Positions 1-11,754 of a stretch of DNA of 64,000 nt are shown piece after piece. A model generated the notes under the pieces. The model searched no databases, was not told the origin of the DNA, and saw nothing but the letters and a program-made list of their open reading frames with translations. The translations under genes were made by a program, and so were the position numbers. Source of the DNA: Aquila chrysaetos chrysaetos (lineage: Eukaryota; Chordata; Aves; Accipitriformes; Accipitridae); the NCBI RefSeq assembly GCF_900496995.4, contig NC_044016.1, forward strand, positions 24,284,932 to 24,348,931, given 5' to 3'. Position 1 is the stretch's first letter. Each line of letters begins with the position of its first letter.

Positions 1-1917
1 TTTTTTCACTTCAGGGCATCCCACATGCCGTATGTGTTGAATGATTCCATGAATGAATCGAAGGATGAAATACAGAGAATGCCAATCATATTTTCAGATG
101 ACACAAAGCAGGGAGGGATTGCAAATTCATAGGAGAGTGAGAATAAAATACAGTTTAATCATCATACATTGGAGAAATGGTCTAAAATCAATTAAATTGG
201 GTTCATTAAGGGCTCTGGTAAAGTGGCTCACAGGAAATAACAATCAGAACAAAAGTAATGAGATTAAATGCAACATGGAAAACTCTAGGTTTAAAAATAA
301 GGAGAAAAATATGGGCTAAATCCTGAATAACATGAATGGTTTCTTTGGATTTCATCCAGTTGCTGCAAGAAAAAATCAAGTGATAGAGATTTCCAAGAGA
401 AGTTGTAGACTCCCTAACATTGTCTAATACTATTTAAAATATGAAAGCACGTGTAGTTTTTAATCAGAATTTACTCTGGTGAGATCCCTAAGTACTTACA
501 TAATGAAAAACTTTGGAAAAAAATGAAAATATATGTAAGAGTCCTTTCCATTCTTCTCCCTTTTTGAATCCTTTCAATAAACCCTTTTACATTGGAAGCC
601 ACATGATTAAATAGGAGCTAACTAACCCAAAATGTCTGCCTTTCATCCCAAAAGACATTTTATGACTGGGGAACACAAAGCCTAATTCTGTACAGTGTCA
701 GCATATTACAAGTAGCATTCTTCTTTCATCATTTACAGCCGCACAGGACTGCCTGTCAGTCCTGCGTTATAGTCCTTTCTCACTGGAATTATATCTATGA
801 ATTAAATGCATTGGAAGTCCCAATTAAGCTTTCTTGTACCACAAATACTAACTGGAGTGGTATAAATAGAGAATGCTTTATATACATTAAAAATTATCAT
901 TAGAGCAATGAAATGTGTTGTAGGAGCAGATTTGCCTCAGGGGAGAGGCAGAGGGAAGGGAAATAGGGGATTTAGCCTTTCCATTACCACTGCCCTGTAT
1001 ACCACGGGTCACACAGTGGAGTAAAAGCTGTGAGAGGGCTGAACCTCCATCTCTTCTTTGCCCTGTCATCATTTCAGGTTATGGTTGATTCCATCCCTCC
1101 ATTTCTTCTAGGGTTTTGACCACTATAAAAGCTATAGAGGGCAGGAACTGGGGCAAACCCAGCCATCAACAGTCTGAAAATAACCCTTTTTTTCTCAGAG
1201 AATCTGTTTGGAAAACCAAACAAGAAATTCTCATAATAAAATATTAAATTTAAAGTTCTAAAAAATTCATTAGGGTAGGTACTTCCTTTAATTATTTATT
1301 AGATTGCCTCAAATATATAGCCAGATTTTTATGGCAGAAGGCCTTTTGCCAAATCTAGCTGGAGAAGACTGGAAAGCATAATATAGTGCTATTATATACC
1401 ACTACTTTATTTTTTGAAAGTTATACAATAACTTGTTTGCATTCACTTCTTACATGACAGCACAACACCTACTGCTGTAAGGCCAAGATCACTAATTGTG
1501 GCATTTGGACATATTGCAGCAAAAACATGCTTAGATGTTCTGTCATAACTTTTTAAGGAGTCCCAAAAGCAAAAGCAGCACCCTTGCCCTGTCCGGGGTA
1601 TGGGTAAGCCTTTCAGAAAGGGTTTTCCTCAAGGGCACACCAAGTAGTGCTGAGCATCCTGGAGAACAGGCCAGATATCTCTGAAATTCAGCTCCATTTT
1701 ACACTGAAATTTTCTTTCTCAAGGTCAGAAGGAAGTGCCTCTGACCATCCAAGATCCAGAGCACCAAAAGTTTTCCTGAAACTAAGGCCCATGCCTTCAA
1801 AATATTGAGTAAGGACAGCTGGGATCATCCAGTTCACACTGCTATCGGGTGCTGGTGGGTACACTTAGCCTGAAAGGTGCTATATAAAACTAAGCTTCGT
1901 TTGGCTTACATTCTGCG
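1..1917. other. AT-rich non-coding DNA, nothing recognised
   Basis: No gene, repeat family or RNA is recognised here. ORFs are short and show no splice context. A TATA-like CTATATAAAA lies near 1880-1889, immediately before the poly-C run, but nothing downstream supports a transcript. Confidence 0.6.
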
Positions 1918-1934
1918 CCCCCCCCCCCCCCCCC
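1918..1934 (+). repeat. poly-C homopolymer (17 C)
   Basis: An uninterrupted run of 17 cytosines in AT-rich DNA. It is the longest C run in the window. The minus strand is poly-G and could form G-quadruplex structure, and the C strand could form an i-motif. Such runs are also prone to length error in sequencing and assembly. Confidence 0.95.
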
Positions 1935-4900
1935 AATCTCTCCATTGAGATATGTAACATGCACAGGAAAAAATATGATTTCTGAAGAGCAGTGACTCAA
2001 AACTGAACTTTCTATGGTCTAGGCACAAGGATTCTTCAGGGGAGACACTCAGGAAAGTGGTGGTGTTAACTGAAACTAAAGAGGGCTTAGCATTTAGGAG
2101 GTACTGCTGCAAACATAATCAAAAAGTGTGGATAAATAATGGTATTATGCCACTGAAGGAAGAACTCCACCCAGTCATCTTGACAAGGAAACTAGAGGCA
2201 AAGCAGAGGCACTGATTCACGGGGTTATGTCCACAGGTGCTACAGTCCTATGTAATGAAACATTTGGCTCTGAGCTGGCATTGTTTGCAAACAGAAGGTC
2301 CTACTGGCAGAAAATATGGCACTTGCTGTGTTTGGTAGGATTCCTCTCTAAGCTAATCTTCATTGGCTTTTATGCCCTGTTGAAACTGGCCTATCACCTT
2401 GTTAGTGGGTATTACTGCTCCCTTAACAGATGGGAGTGAGTATAAGCATGCTGCTGAACCGGCCTATGGATCTATTTTAATTATAATTGCAGAATTCTTT
2501 CTGTGCAGGGCATCCAAGCATAAGGTTAAGGGGAGAATACATTATTACGACTCTAGCAAGTGAGCTAGATTAACCTGGAAAAATCAACCAGATTTCTAGA
2601 GGTGAGGAAAGAAATGGATGAGGCTTCGTCAAAGGGGAATTACATTCAGCAGGCATGAACTGGGTTTCCTTTCTTCTCCAGGACAAAACCCATCAAATCT
2701 TTCCTGCAACCTACCAAAGTTCAGCTGAATGGCTAAGACAGGTGCAGAAATAGAATGCACCAATTAGTGTAATTGGTCATGCACTATCAATCACCAGTTC
2801 TCCCTAAGTAGAGAAACTGGGTTTCATGAGGCTATTTCTGCAGCAAGGTGCTACTCAGGGTGAGTGATGCTGGTCCTTTATTGTGTTCTCAAGCAGAAGA
2901 AGGGAAAAAGGATTGAAGAAAATATTTAGAGGTGAAGAGATTTAAGGTACTGCTAGTACCTAAATTGACTTTATTTACTTTGATTTTGTTCCAGTATGGA
3001 TTTGCATTATATGTCCTACTTTCTGGGTTTTTTTGGAGATGTCCCTTATTATAGTTGTCTTACTTTTCTCATTCTCTTTTCAAGTCTTCCTGGTGACACC
3101 TTGCTACATACTTTTTCCTTGGAAGTACATGTTTCCCCTGTGTTTTAAAACATGTGTAGTACTAAAGTGAACTAAATTACATTCAGCCTGGAGGCTGAAA
3201 GGATAGATGGGAGGAAGGTTAGTCATTTCCTTGGAAATGAGGTAGAAGATGAAGACAGACAAAAAATAAGTAAAATAAAAAATAAATTGTATTTAGGGAA
3301 AGTTATATGACTTTTAGTTGGCTTGTGGGAGGATTTATGAATGGACCAATCAGAGTTTGAAAATCAGACTTTAAAGCCAGCTTCAGAAGTTACTACATTT
3401 TTTTCCCCCTTTGGAAATATCTCCCAGAAAAGAAAATATCTTTCATCTTCTCCTTTATATTTCCTTAAGGAAAGTTTGATTTGTTTAGGGAGAAAAACTA
3501 CCTCTTCAGAACTAAATTTTAATTCTCAGCAGACTACCAAGCCAGGCTCTGTATGAAATCCATCCTGAGAAGGACAAACCTGTGATTCAAAATCCCTCTC
3601 TGCTCCTTTCCCCTCCCGAGAGCAATAGCAATTCACGGCTGACCAGTTCCCAAAGTCAGCTGGGATATCCCCCTTGCCATCCATTACCTCAGCACTAGCC
3701 ACCCCCAGGTGCCAGAGGTGGGGGGCTTGGACCCTCACTCCCCAGGGAGCGGTGCGAGTGAGCAGCCCTGCCGATGCCCAGCCCCAGGCTGCACACAGGC
3801 AGGCAATGTTGCCTGCTGTATCAGCAGCACAGGAGCATGTTCGGTGCTTCCAGAGGTTCTTCCCCTGCCCTTCTCCTTGGTTTCAGTCCTGCTTTCCAAG
3901 CCACAAGCTGGACTTTGCTAAGAGAGAGAGAGAATAGAAAAAGAAAAGTTTTAAAGGGAAAGCAAAGGTGAGCAAAGTAAGGCAAAATACAAGTTTAGCA
4001 AATGAGTCTAATAAAAAGTACAGCTTCCACTAAACACCAGAAGGAAAGCAAAGGCATCTTTAAGTTTGCTGCAGTTAGAAGACATAAAAGCAATTTAGTG
4101 GAACAAATCAAACCCCAGCAACTACTTACCCACCTGTAAAGGCAGTAATAGAATCAGCACCACCTGAAGGATTGCCTTTATTGTTTGAGGAATACAGCAT
4201 CTCTTGTTAAGGAGTGCAGAGACAACAGGAATACGTTACAGGGAAACAGTTAGGACAGCCATCAGAGAAAAACAAGTTAACTACAAAAATATTTCTAGCC
4301 AGGTAACTATTAAAAATACCTTTGTGGAAGTGAATTTCATGATGGTTATTAGCAAAGTAACTGGACTCTTCAGCATATAATGGCTTTATGGACATAACAT
4401 CTGAATGTTCATAGAACTATGCAATTACTGAAAGTGGTAAACAGCTTTTAGAAGGCATCGTGTTTATTCTCTACTGCAAGCATGTATGCAATGCAAAGTA
4501 AAACACTGAAATAAAGAGGAACAACAGACGGGGCTAATAGTTATGCTGTTGCAGTCTTGAATACATAATTAAAATGAAGCAGCTTCTGCAGAATTAAGTT
4601 TAGTTTTTTTACCCCATAAACCTTTTCCATTAAAGTTCCATTGATGTAACACTTTTAATGCCAGGTCACAGACCAAAGTTGAATATTTCTGGGAAAATAT
4701 TTTCTAGAAAATCAGGCAGTCTACTTGAGCTATGAAGCACCAAGCTGGTTTGCTTTGTTGAAAGTATTGTGGCCTGGGTTTGCTTTCCCAGAACTCAAAC
4801 ACAGCTTGTTTTAACACTTCAAAGTTGTTGCGCAGTTAATGTTCAATGAGGATGAGTACATGTGACACGTTTGGAAAGATCCACGCTAGAAGTGAGAATG

Positions 4901-5602
4901 CGAGGCATGTAGAAATTTGTTAACCTTTTAAGCTGCATCAGCTTACAGCAATGGATGTTATAAGATGTGCCAAGTGTTCTTGAAGGTTATAATACTTGCC
5001 AGGTACAGTTGTATTCTTCATGCTTATCAGTCCATCTGCTGATCTCTACATCAATTTTTACCTTCAGGCTAAAAGGGGATCTTGCAATTTGCCATGCTAT
5101 TTAGATATCTTCTACAGGAAAGCCTGTGCTGGGTTTTTTAATGATACTGAAGTTTGCTCTTTTTGACATTACAAATGTGTAAATTCATGCTGGTATAAAT
5201 ATGAGTCACAGAAAAGCATGGTTCAACTGTCTGCTTCAGAAAAAAAGTAGTCTTAGTCTGAGAAAGATGTGATTTGGGGCATCTAGTAGATGAGGTAAAT
5301 TTTCTGGCTATGCCTTTTTGCCTGAAAATGTTTATTCACTGATATCAAACTAGTTGATGTCAAAAGATTATTTCACTATATTTTTGACTATTAAAAATGA
5401 AAATAAAAAGAAATTGAAAAATCTAATATTTTCTACATGAAAATTTCCAGCTTGAATTGACGTGTCATTTTTTTAAAAAAAATTTAGGCTAACAATGAAA
5501 ATCAAAACTCAGTCCACAAAGATTTTTGCCTCTAACTGATTTTCTGAGGCTTGGGCTTAGCTTGATGTTGGATGGAGACAGCTTTCTAAATCTCTCCTGC
5601 TT
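1935..5602. other. Non-coding DNA with one GC-richer patch
   Basis: Mostly AT-rich single-copy-looking sequence. About 3590-3930 is GC-richer and produces several overlapping plus and minus ORFs of 65-87 codons; none shows family motifs or a convincing splice frame, so they look like chance ORFs. A plus-strand hydrophobic ORF at 2227-2439 (70 codons) has no recognised relative either. Confidence 0.55.
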
Positions 5603-5618
5603 CCCCCCCCCCCCCCCC
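5603..5618 (+). repeat. poly-C homopolymer (16 C)
   Basis: A second uninterrupted C run, 16 bases long, preceded by a pyrimidine-rich stretch and followed by TTGTGGG. It has the same strand polarity as the run at 1918-1934. Confidence 0.95.
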
Positions 5619-8183
5619 TTGTGGGAAACCAATTTCTCACTTGGCTGTAATTACCATGTTTTGTTCTTAATTAGTGTGACATGATAAAGAATTTATCAAA
5701 TATTAGGTTCTTGGACTGTAATGGAAGAATAGTAGATGAAACCATACAGATCCATGTAGCTATCCGTAACTGTCTTTCTACCTACCTATCTCAGTTTGGA
5801 ACTCAGAGCCTAAGAATAGTATTTTAACACTGAGCCTCACATTAAGAAATTAAAACAGAAATTCAAAGTTATTTTGAAAATAGGATATCTTTAGGGTAAA
5901 AACCCAAAGGCAAGTAATTAGTAATTTACCCTTTCTATTTATTGCCCCCCGCCCCTTCCTTATACTAAGCCATTTGTATTATTCAGGATGCTTCAGTGCT
6001 TTTTGTGAAGGTACAAAATATAGGAAATTATTAATCTCTCTGCTACAGCTGCCAACCTAACTACCAGCTATGGTGGAAATCCCTGTGGATTTCTCTCCTC
6101 TCTAAAGTCCCACCTTCAGCACTTTAGGTGCAGTTTGCCCAGTTCTGTCCCAATTTCCAAAGTCCTGCAGCTCCTCAGCCTCCATAGCTCCACACCTTAT
6201 CACAAAATGCCCATATTCCTCCCAAAGCTCACCCCTGTTAGAGACCCTAGTCCCTGTCTGCTTCGTTCCCCATGTCTCCCACCTGCCATCCAGTGCCAGG
6301 AAGCACGCGGTGGGGCCGGCCCCGTGCAACCGTGGCGGATCCGTCTGCCACCCAGGGCTGAGGTATCCCCGTGTTCGCCTCCCTTTGGACGCTAGCAGTG
6401 TGACCTTCCCAGGCTTTGGCACCTCTGCCAGGTCTTGCCAAAATTGCCAGAGTGTTGCTGGGGGAAAGCAATGGAAAATGGGTGAAGGTGCCTCAGCAGT
6501 GATTTGCTTTGTTTGGCTAAACGTGAATCCCTCTCCTCTTTGCATGCAATGAAGCATGTCTCATTTGGCAGAGGGGGAGATCCCCTTCATACAGTTTTTT
6601 CTGAGACCAGGAGAGCCTGGGCCACTTAAGCAGGACTTTGTTGTTTCCTTAGACATCCCGTGTTTCTTTGCCATGCTCATGTACTCATTTGCTGGCTGTG
6701 GCTGCACTGCTGGGACTTTGTGCCAGCACTCACCCTCCACATAGCTGCTTCCCATTATTTCACTGCTTCTGGGCAAAAAATGTGCTCAGAGTTTTTGTGC
6801 ATCCCCCAGGGCATCCTATCTTCCTCTCCCACCCCATAGCGTGGGAAGGCCCGTGACCGAGGGGTCTGCAGAAGCCCTGGCTTGTGTGCCTGCCTCGCAG
6901 CGTTCCTTGGTCCAGGGCAAAGTTACACAAGCTTGTCTGCGTGCAGCTGTCGGAAAAATCTGAATCTGCAAGTCTTTGTCTGCAAGGCTTGGGAGCTGCA
7001 GACGCCCCATCACTTTTGATCAGCCAGCCAGAGTTGTTTATTCATTCTGTTCTTACAGAGGGTTATGTCTACATGGTACTTTTCAAGTGGATGTCAGCTA
7101 CGTTTGCTCACTCGCCAAACTGACTTGCAGCATGCAGATATGCCACTGGCATTCCCAACCCAATTGAGACACTGGGTCATGGTCTTCATGAAGACGTTTG
7201 GCTCCTCACTGGGTCTCTCCGTGTCACCATCAGCACCTTGTTCCCATCCCTCTGCTCAGCTTGGAGCGTGGCCAGAGGCTACTCTGTCAGCCCTCACGTT
7301 GCCCTCGTGGTTGGCTACCTTTCAGTGGAGCGGAGCAGAGTGGCGGTCAGCCTGGGCACTCGGGACAGCTGGAGCACAGCTCCAGTCAGTGCCGTAGTCT
7401 GGGCTCCTTATGTACAGGGACTCTGCATCCATGGACAAGTCTTTGAAGAACTGAGTACGTACCCACATCTGTGTGCAGTTCTGGGTTGACACTGCAGTGT
7501 CTAGCGCAATCACGATGGCTTTCAGGAGCCTCAGGTCCCTGTTTTTGCTTTATAATCACAGTCCGGTCCTTGCAGGGTCCCTCATGGTGAGATTTTGGGC
7601 CTAAGTCATCTTCAGAATCACACTGCCTCAAAGTTTGACCTATTTCTCTTCACATTCTTCATATTAATGTGACTCTGTGAACATGTATAATTTCTGCAGG
7701 CATCACTATCTTCTTTTAAAAACTAACAAATCCGCAAACACTACATGCTGAATAATGCCTTCTTTTATGCTACACTACTAGGAGGTTTAAACTTGTCTGA
7801 AATGGTTTAAACCTTTGATACATTGTGTTACTCTAGAAAGAGAAGGAAATTGGCAGTTATTCATGATTTAGTCTAATCCTCTTACCTATGTTTTTTTCCA
7901 TATAACAATTGGATAGAACAGTTGAAAAAAAAAACCCGTTTACTAAAATGTTCACTCCTTTTAAATCACTTTGCTGTTCCAAGTCATAAAACTCCTGCAA
8001 ACTGTAATAAATTTCAGTTCCTCATAGTAAGTGTCACTGTATAGAGTGTAGTGTTAAAAAATGCAAAATAAGCAAATATTCAGCCAGCTAATAGTGTAGA
8101 AACTTTGGCTTTAAAAGTGACAGTAGAAGAAGCACTCATTTGCACTGATCCAGGCTAAAATGATCCTTTGTTCTTTAAAATTC
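5619..8183. other. Non-coding DNA with GC-rich stretch 6.1-7.6 kb
   Basis: 5640-5700 is AT-rich with TAATTA-type words. From about 6100 to 7600 the base composition shifts to GC-richer DNA and long ORFs overlap in several frames on both strands (longest 151 codons, minus 6102-6557). They overlap each other, lack domain motifs and lack matching splice sites, so I treat them as composition effects. No CpG island is clear. Confidence 0.5.
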
Positions 8184-8198
8184 TTTTTTTTTTTTTTT
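8184..8198 (+). repeat. poly-T homopolymer (15 T)
   Basis: Fifteen T followed by five C. It is a plain mononucleotide tract with no adjacent retrotransposon body recognised on either side, so it cannot be called a poly(A) tail of an insert. Confidence 0.85.
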
Positions 8199-8397
8199 CC
8201 CCCTCACTAACCATCAACAATCTTCCGATATCCTAAAAGCCTGAAATGCATTTTCCCTCTTTATTATTACATAAAGAGTGTATTCTAAAGGTCAGAAATT
8301 ATTCTTTTATGGATAAGAATTCACCTCCTACCTGTCTTCATAATCTGCCTGATTTCACAGTGCTGGCATATCTGCACCAGAAAATACCTTCACCTGA

Positions 8398-8431
8398 GCT
8401 TTGTAGCTCAGTGAAGCTTTGTAGCTCATTT
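8398..8431 (+). repeat. short tandem duplication
   Basis: The 14-base word AGCTTTGTAGCTCA occurs twice, separated by GTGA. It lies inside a 117-codon plus-strand ORF (8246-8599) that shows no recognised domain. The duplication looks like local replication slippage. Confidence 0.7.
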
Positions 8432-8598
8432 CTTCAGCTATGCCTTTTGAATGAGGTCTCAGGAGAAGAACAGGTATGTCCTGTTGTGAAGAGCTCCTTA
8501 CCACCCCATGAGAAGACTTCTACTTGCTTTTATTTGAGAGAGCAAGTCTTACAACAGCAACAACTGAAATGTTCATTACTTGATGATCAGTTTACTTA

Positions 8599-11500
8599 AT
8601 TTCTGACCTGCTTAGCACCTTAAAATTTCCTGCCTCTCCTTCAATAGCAAATTTCAGAAATGATGAAAACTGGAAGCCTGACAGGGCATGAGAAATGTAC
8701 CATATACACTCTCTAGAATCACCGAGGGTCCAGATCACCTCAAGTCTAAAATACCTATTCCTTTTTATGGCCACACCCGAGCATGGCAGGGGACCGCAGA
8801 GGAGGTTGCGTTCAAAACTCCGACCCAGTCGGACCTGTGCCTGGGATGTGTTGCCTAAGGTTCAGCTGCAAGGCAGTACCAGAAGAAGATTGTGTGTTTG
8901 ATTGAAAGGGACTCTCTGCTGCTTTCAGCCCATCATCAATATCATGAAGTCTTTGGGAATGACAAATGCTGTTTCTTTCAACATTATTTTGATGGACAGA
9001 AAATTATTCTAGGATGTAAACACAGCCTATTTCTTGACTAAAGTATGTATCTTAACCCAATCTCCTTGTTCAGATGGCCTGCAGTTGCTGGGAAATGAGG
9101 AAAAGGCATTTTAAAACTGTTTTTCTTCTGCCCCATAAACTGTTATTCCTTTCTTATAAAAAAAGCAAAAGTATCTGTGACCCAGGGGTGCCCTGTCAGG
9201 GGAAGAAGCTGCAAAGTCATAAATAAGGTGCAGAGCCAGGTTGTTACTGAGAGTATCTACCTTAGCTCCTTTGTCATTGAGAAGGCTCTGAGGACTACAT
9301 GTGTCATCGGGGCTTTATTCATACCAGATAGTAAATACTTGAGGACCTAGTCTGGTGTGTCATGCAGCTTGAAGCTAAGTCAGAAATCCCTTCTGGAGGT
9401 GGATACTTTCAGGACCTTTTCTCTTTTTACATGAATTTTTGTTCCTTTGTGAGCTGCAGTCCTTGGCTGTGTTTAAGCAGAGGGCAGGTACATTACAGGG
9501 TGTGCTCTGCAGCCCTGGTCCCCAGCTTTCCTGAGCAGGGAGGTGGTACCTCTGTCCCACCTGCCTGCGTGGACTTCCCCTTCCCCGGCCCCCCTGGCCT
9601 TAGGGACCAGCACGTGGGGGAAAGAGGACATGGGGAAAGAGCGTGCTGCTGGACATGGGATTTCAGATCAGTCCTGAAATCACAGTTCAGATATAGTCTT
9701 TGAAACTACGTACAACCCTCAGATCATCTTATTGCTGTGAATTTAGAAGGAATATCAAAAGCAGGATGCATTAAAAGCTCAAGTTTAGTTAATATCTCTC
9801 TCGTAAAATTCTAGACAGGCTACTGAAGTCCATTGTATCTGTGCTTCCACTTTCTACTCATGTATCCAGAGAAAACTTTTGAATTTGTTGCAGAATAAAT
9901 ATAACTATTGGGAAGAAAGCATAAGTTATTATGTTGGTTAAAGCTTATTATCCAGTCCATATACTACCAGAATAAAATGCTTTTTAAATTTGCTCTCCAC
10001 AGAAGTTCCAGAGGCAGGTGCAACTAAGACAAGCATGGGACTCTCTAATTAGCAGAGTAATTAGGGATATGGGACATATGAAAGGCATATAAACTATAAA
10101 CATACAAGAACGTTAATTAATGCTAAACTAATTGAGACATTCTTGAAGGATACAAATGAGGGTTGTTGATATACCTAGCAGAGATCAAGCTCTCCATTTA
10201 AAAAATATGGAAATGGTCAAAAGACATGACTTTGGAGAAGATGTGACCACTCTGCCTTTACAGGTGACCCAATTTCAACAACCTTTGTCCACAAAAGCCG
10301 TAAGTCATTAGCACCACCTTCTGCAGAAAGAGGCAGGGAGAACTCTGACTAGTCTGAAATTGAACAGGGTAGGAAATGTATGAATAAAATTTATAGAAAC
10401 TTTCTGAGCCCAGTTCCTCAGGCTAAGAGTCCAACTTCGTTTTTTCCTTACTCTGTCACATTATTGTTTGGTATTTGATGAAAATGCATTGTATTAACAT
10501 ACGTAATGCAATGTGTAATTCTTCATGGAAAACCAAACAGGAACCAATCTGAAATAGTTTGCATACAATTTGGCAATGTTTTATTTTCATTCCTTAAAGC
10601 TGTTTTGCATTTGTTCCTCTTGGGCAAAACATCGTTTCCACTGCATAACTGTTAAGTGTTTATCAGTAATAAAATAAATGGCACAGGTGATTGAATGGTT
10701 TTATCTTACAATAAGGGATAAAATTCTGCATTTATGGAAAAAGGTCCCCTTTCTCTCCCTGCCTTCAGTTAATCTGAATTTCCATTCTCCTGTAGCGCAA
10801 CAGTGCAGTTAGAATGCTGTTCTGCATGTGGTACTGAGGGCTGATTCAAACATGCTCTCCTATCCAACCTGCTCCAGCTGCTGACCACAATACCAAACCA
10901 GCCTCCCACTTAACCACATTGCCCTGTTGTTCCTTGCCCCTCAAGCTGATTAAAAGGGTTCTTCAATACTTGCTCATCAAAATGCCCACTGACTCCAACT
11001 GGTGCTTTCTGTTTATACAAAGAGTTTGAGGTCATGCCACAGAGCTGCAGCATCCTGAAACACTATTAACAGAGTACTCTAATTGCTGAGAGAACACATG
11101 CCATTAGACTTTTTAAAGTACGACAACAAATTGTCATGCCAAATGGGCCAAAATCATTCATTTTTTAATGGGAGGGTGAGGACAGGAATTTTGTAGCTTA
11201 GTGATTACAGTTATGTAAATAATTAGAATTGCAAAGGTTCCCTCTCATTGTTTCAAAGTACTGTACCATTTTAACGGTGCCCCTTTTCTCTTCTATATAT
11301 TTCTTTACTTTGCCAGAAAAGGTAACATCATTGAAAGTCAACACTTTGCAACTTCTTAGTACTCAAATGAGGAAAGACAAAATTCAGGATCCCTTAGTTC
11401 TGCCTGAGGCAATTCAGAAGTTTACTTTGCATCAGATGGTGCTGTGAGAAAGCCAAGGAACATGTCAAAAATAAGAACAGGCACAGTTTGCAGTATTTCT

Positions 11501-11684
11501 AGTGGCTTTCTGACGTGTGTAGTTGTGTGAAAATCTTGCACAATTGTGGGCTTACTCCCTGGGGAATATTTGGTCAGTAGTTCCTATCAGGTAGGAACTA
11601 AATAATTGTGCAGGTTTTTGAATGCTTGGAAAAATTGTGAATGTTTTGTTCAGATGCCATAGCGTTAATTATACTTCCTGACAA
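8599..11684. other. Non-coding DNA, nothing recognised
   Basis: AT-rich sequence with scattered short ORFs. 10020-10140 is notable for low GC and several ATTA/TAAT words of the kind found in conserved non-coding elements, but conservation cannot be judged from one sequence. Confidence 0.5.
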
Positions 11685-11754
11685 TACCTGTAGTATTGGT
11701 TGGACTCGATGACCTTAAAGGTCTATTCCAAGCTGAATGATTCTGTGATTCTAT
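11685..11754 (+). mobile_element. CR1 LINE 3' end fragment
   Basis: The segment reads as the conserved 3' terminus of an avian CR1 retrotransposon: GGTTGGACTCGATGACC, then AAAGGTCT, then a tail of GATTCTGTGATTCTAT. CR1 copies are normally severely 5'-truncated, and only about 70 bp can be recognised here. The 5' limit is approximate; the 3' limit is set by the octamer-like tail. The orientation is plus. Confidence 0.9.

Noticed and set aside
1880..1935. TATA-like box followed by poly-C
   Set aside because: No exon, LTR ends or downstream poly(A) arrangement could be identified.
2227..2439. Hydrophobic 70-codon plus ORF
   Set aside because: A possible membrane segment, but no homologue recognised, no splice context and a length expected by chance in 64 kb.
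6102..6557. 151-codon minus ORF, with other overlapping frames to 7.6 kb
   Set aside because: Lies in locally GC-rich DNA where long ORFs overlap in several frames on both strands; no domain, splice or poly(A) support.
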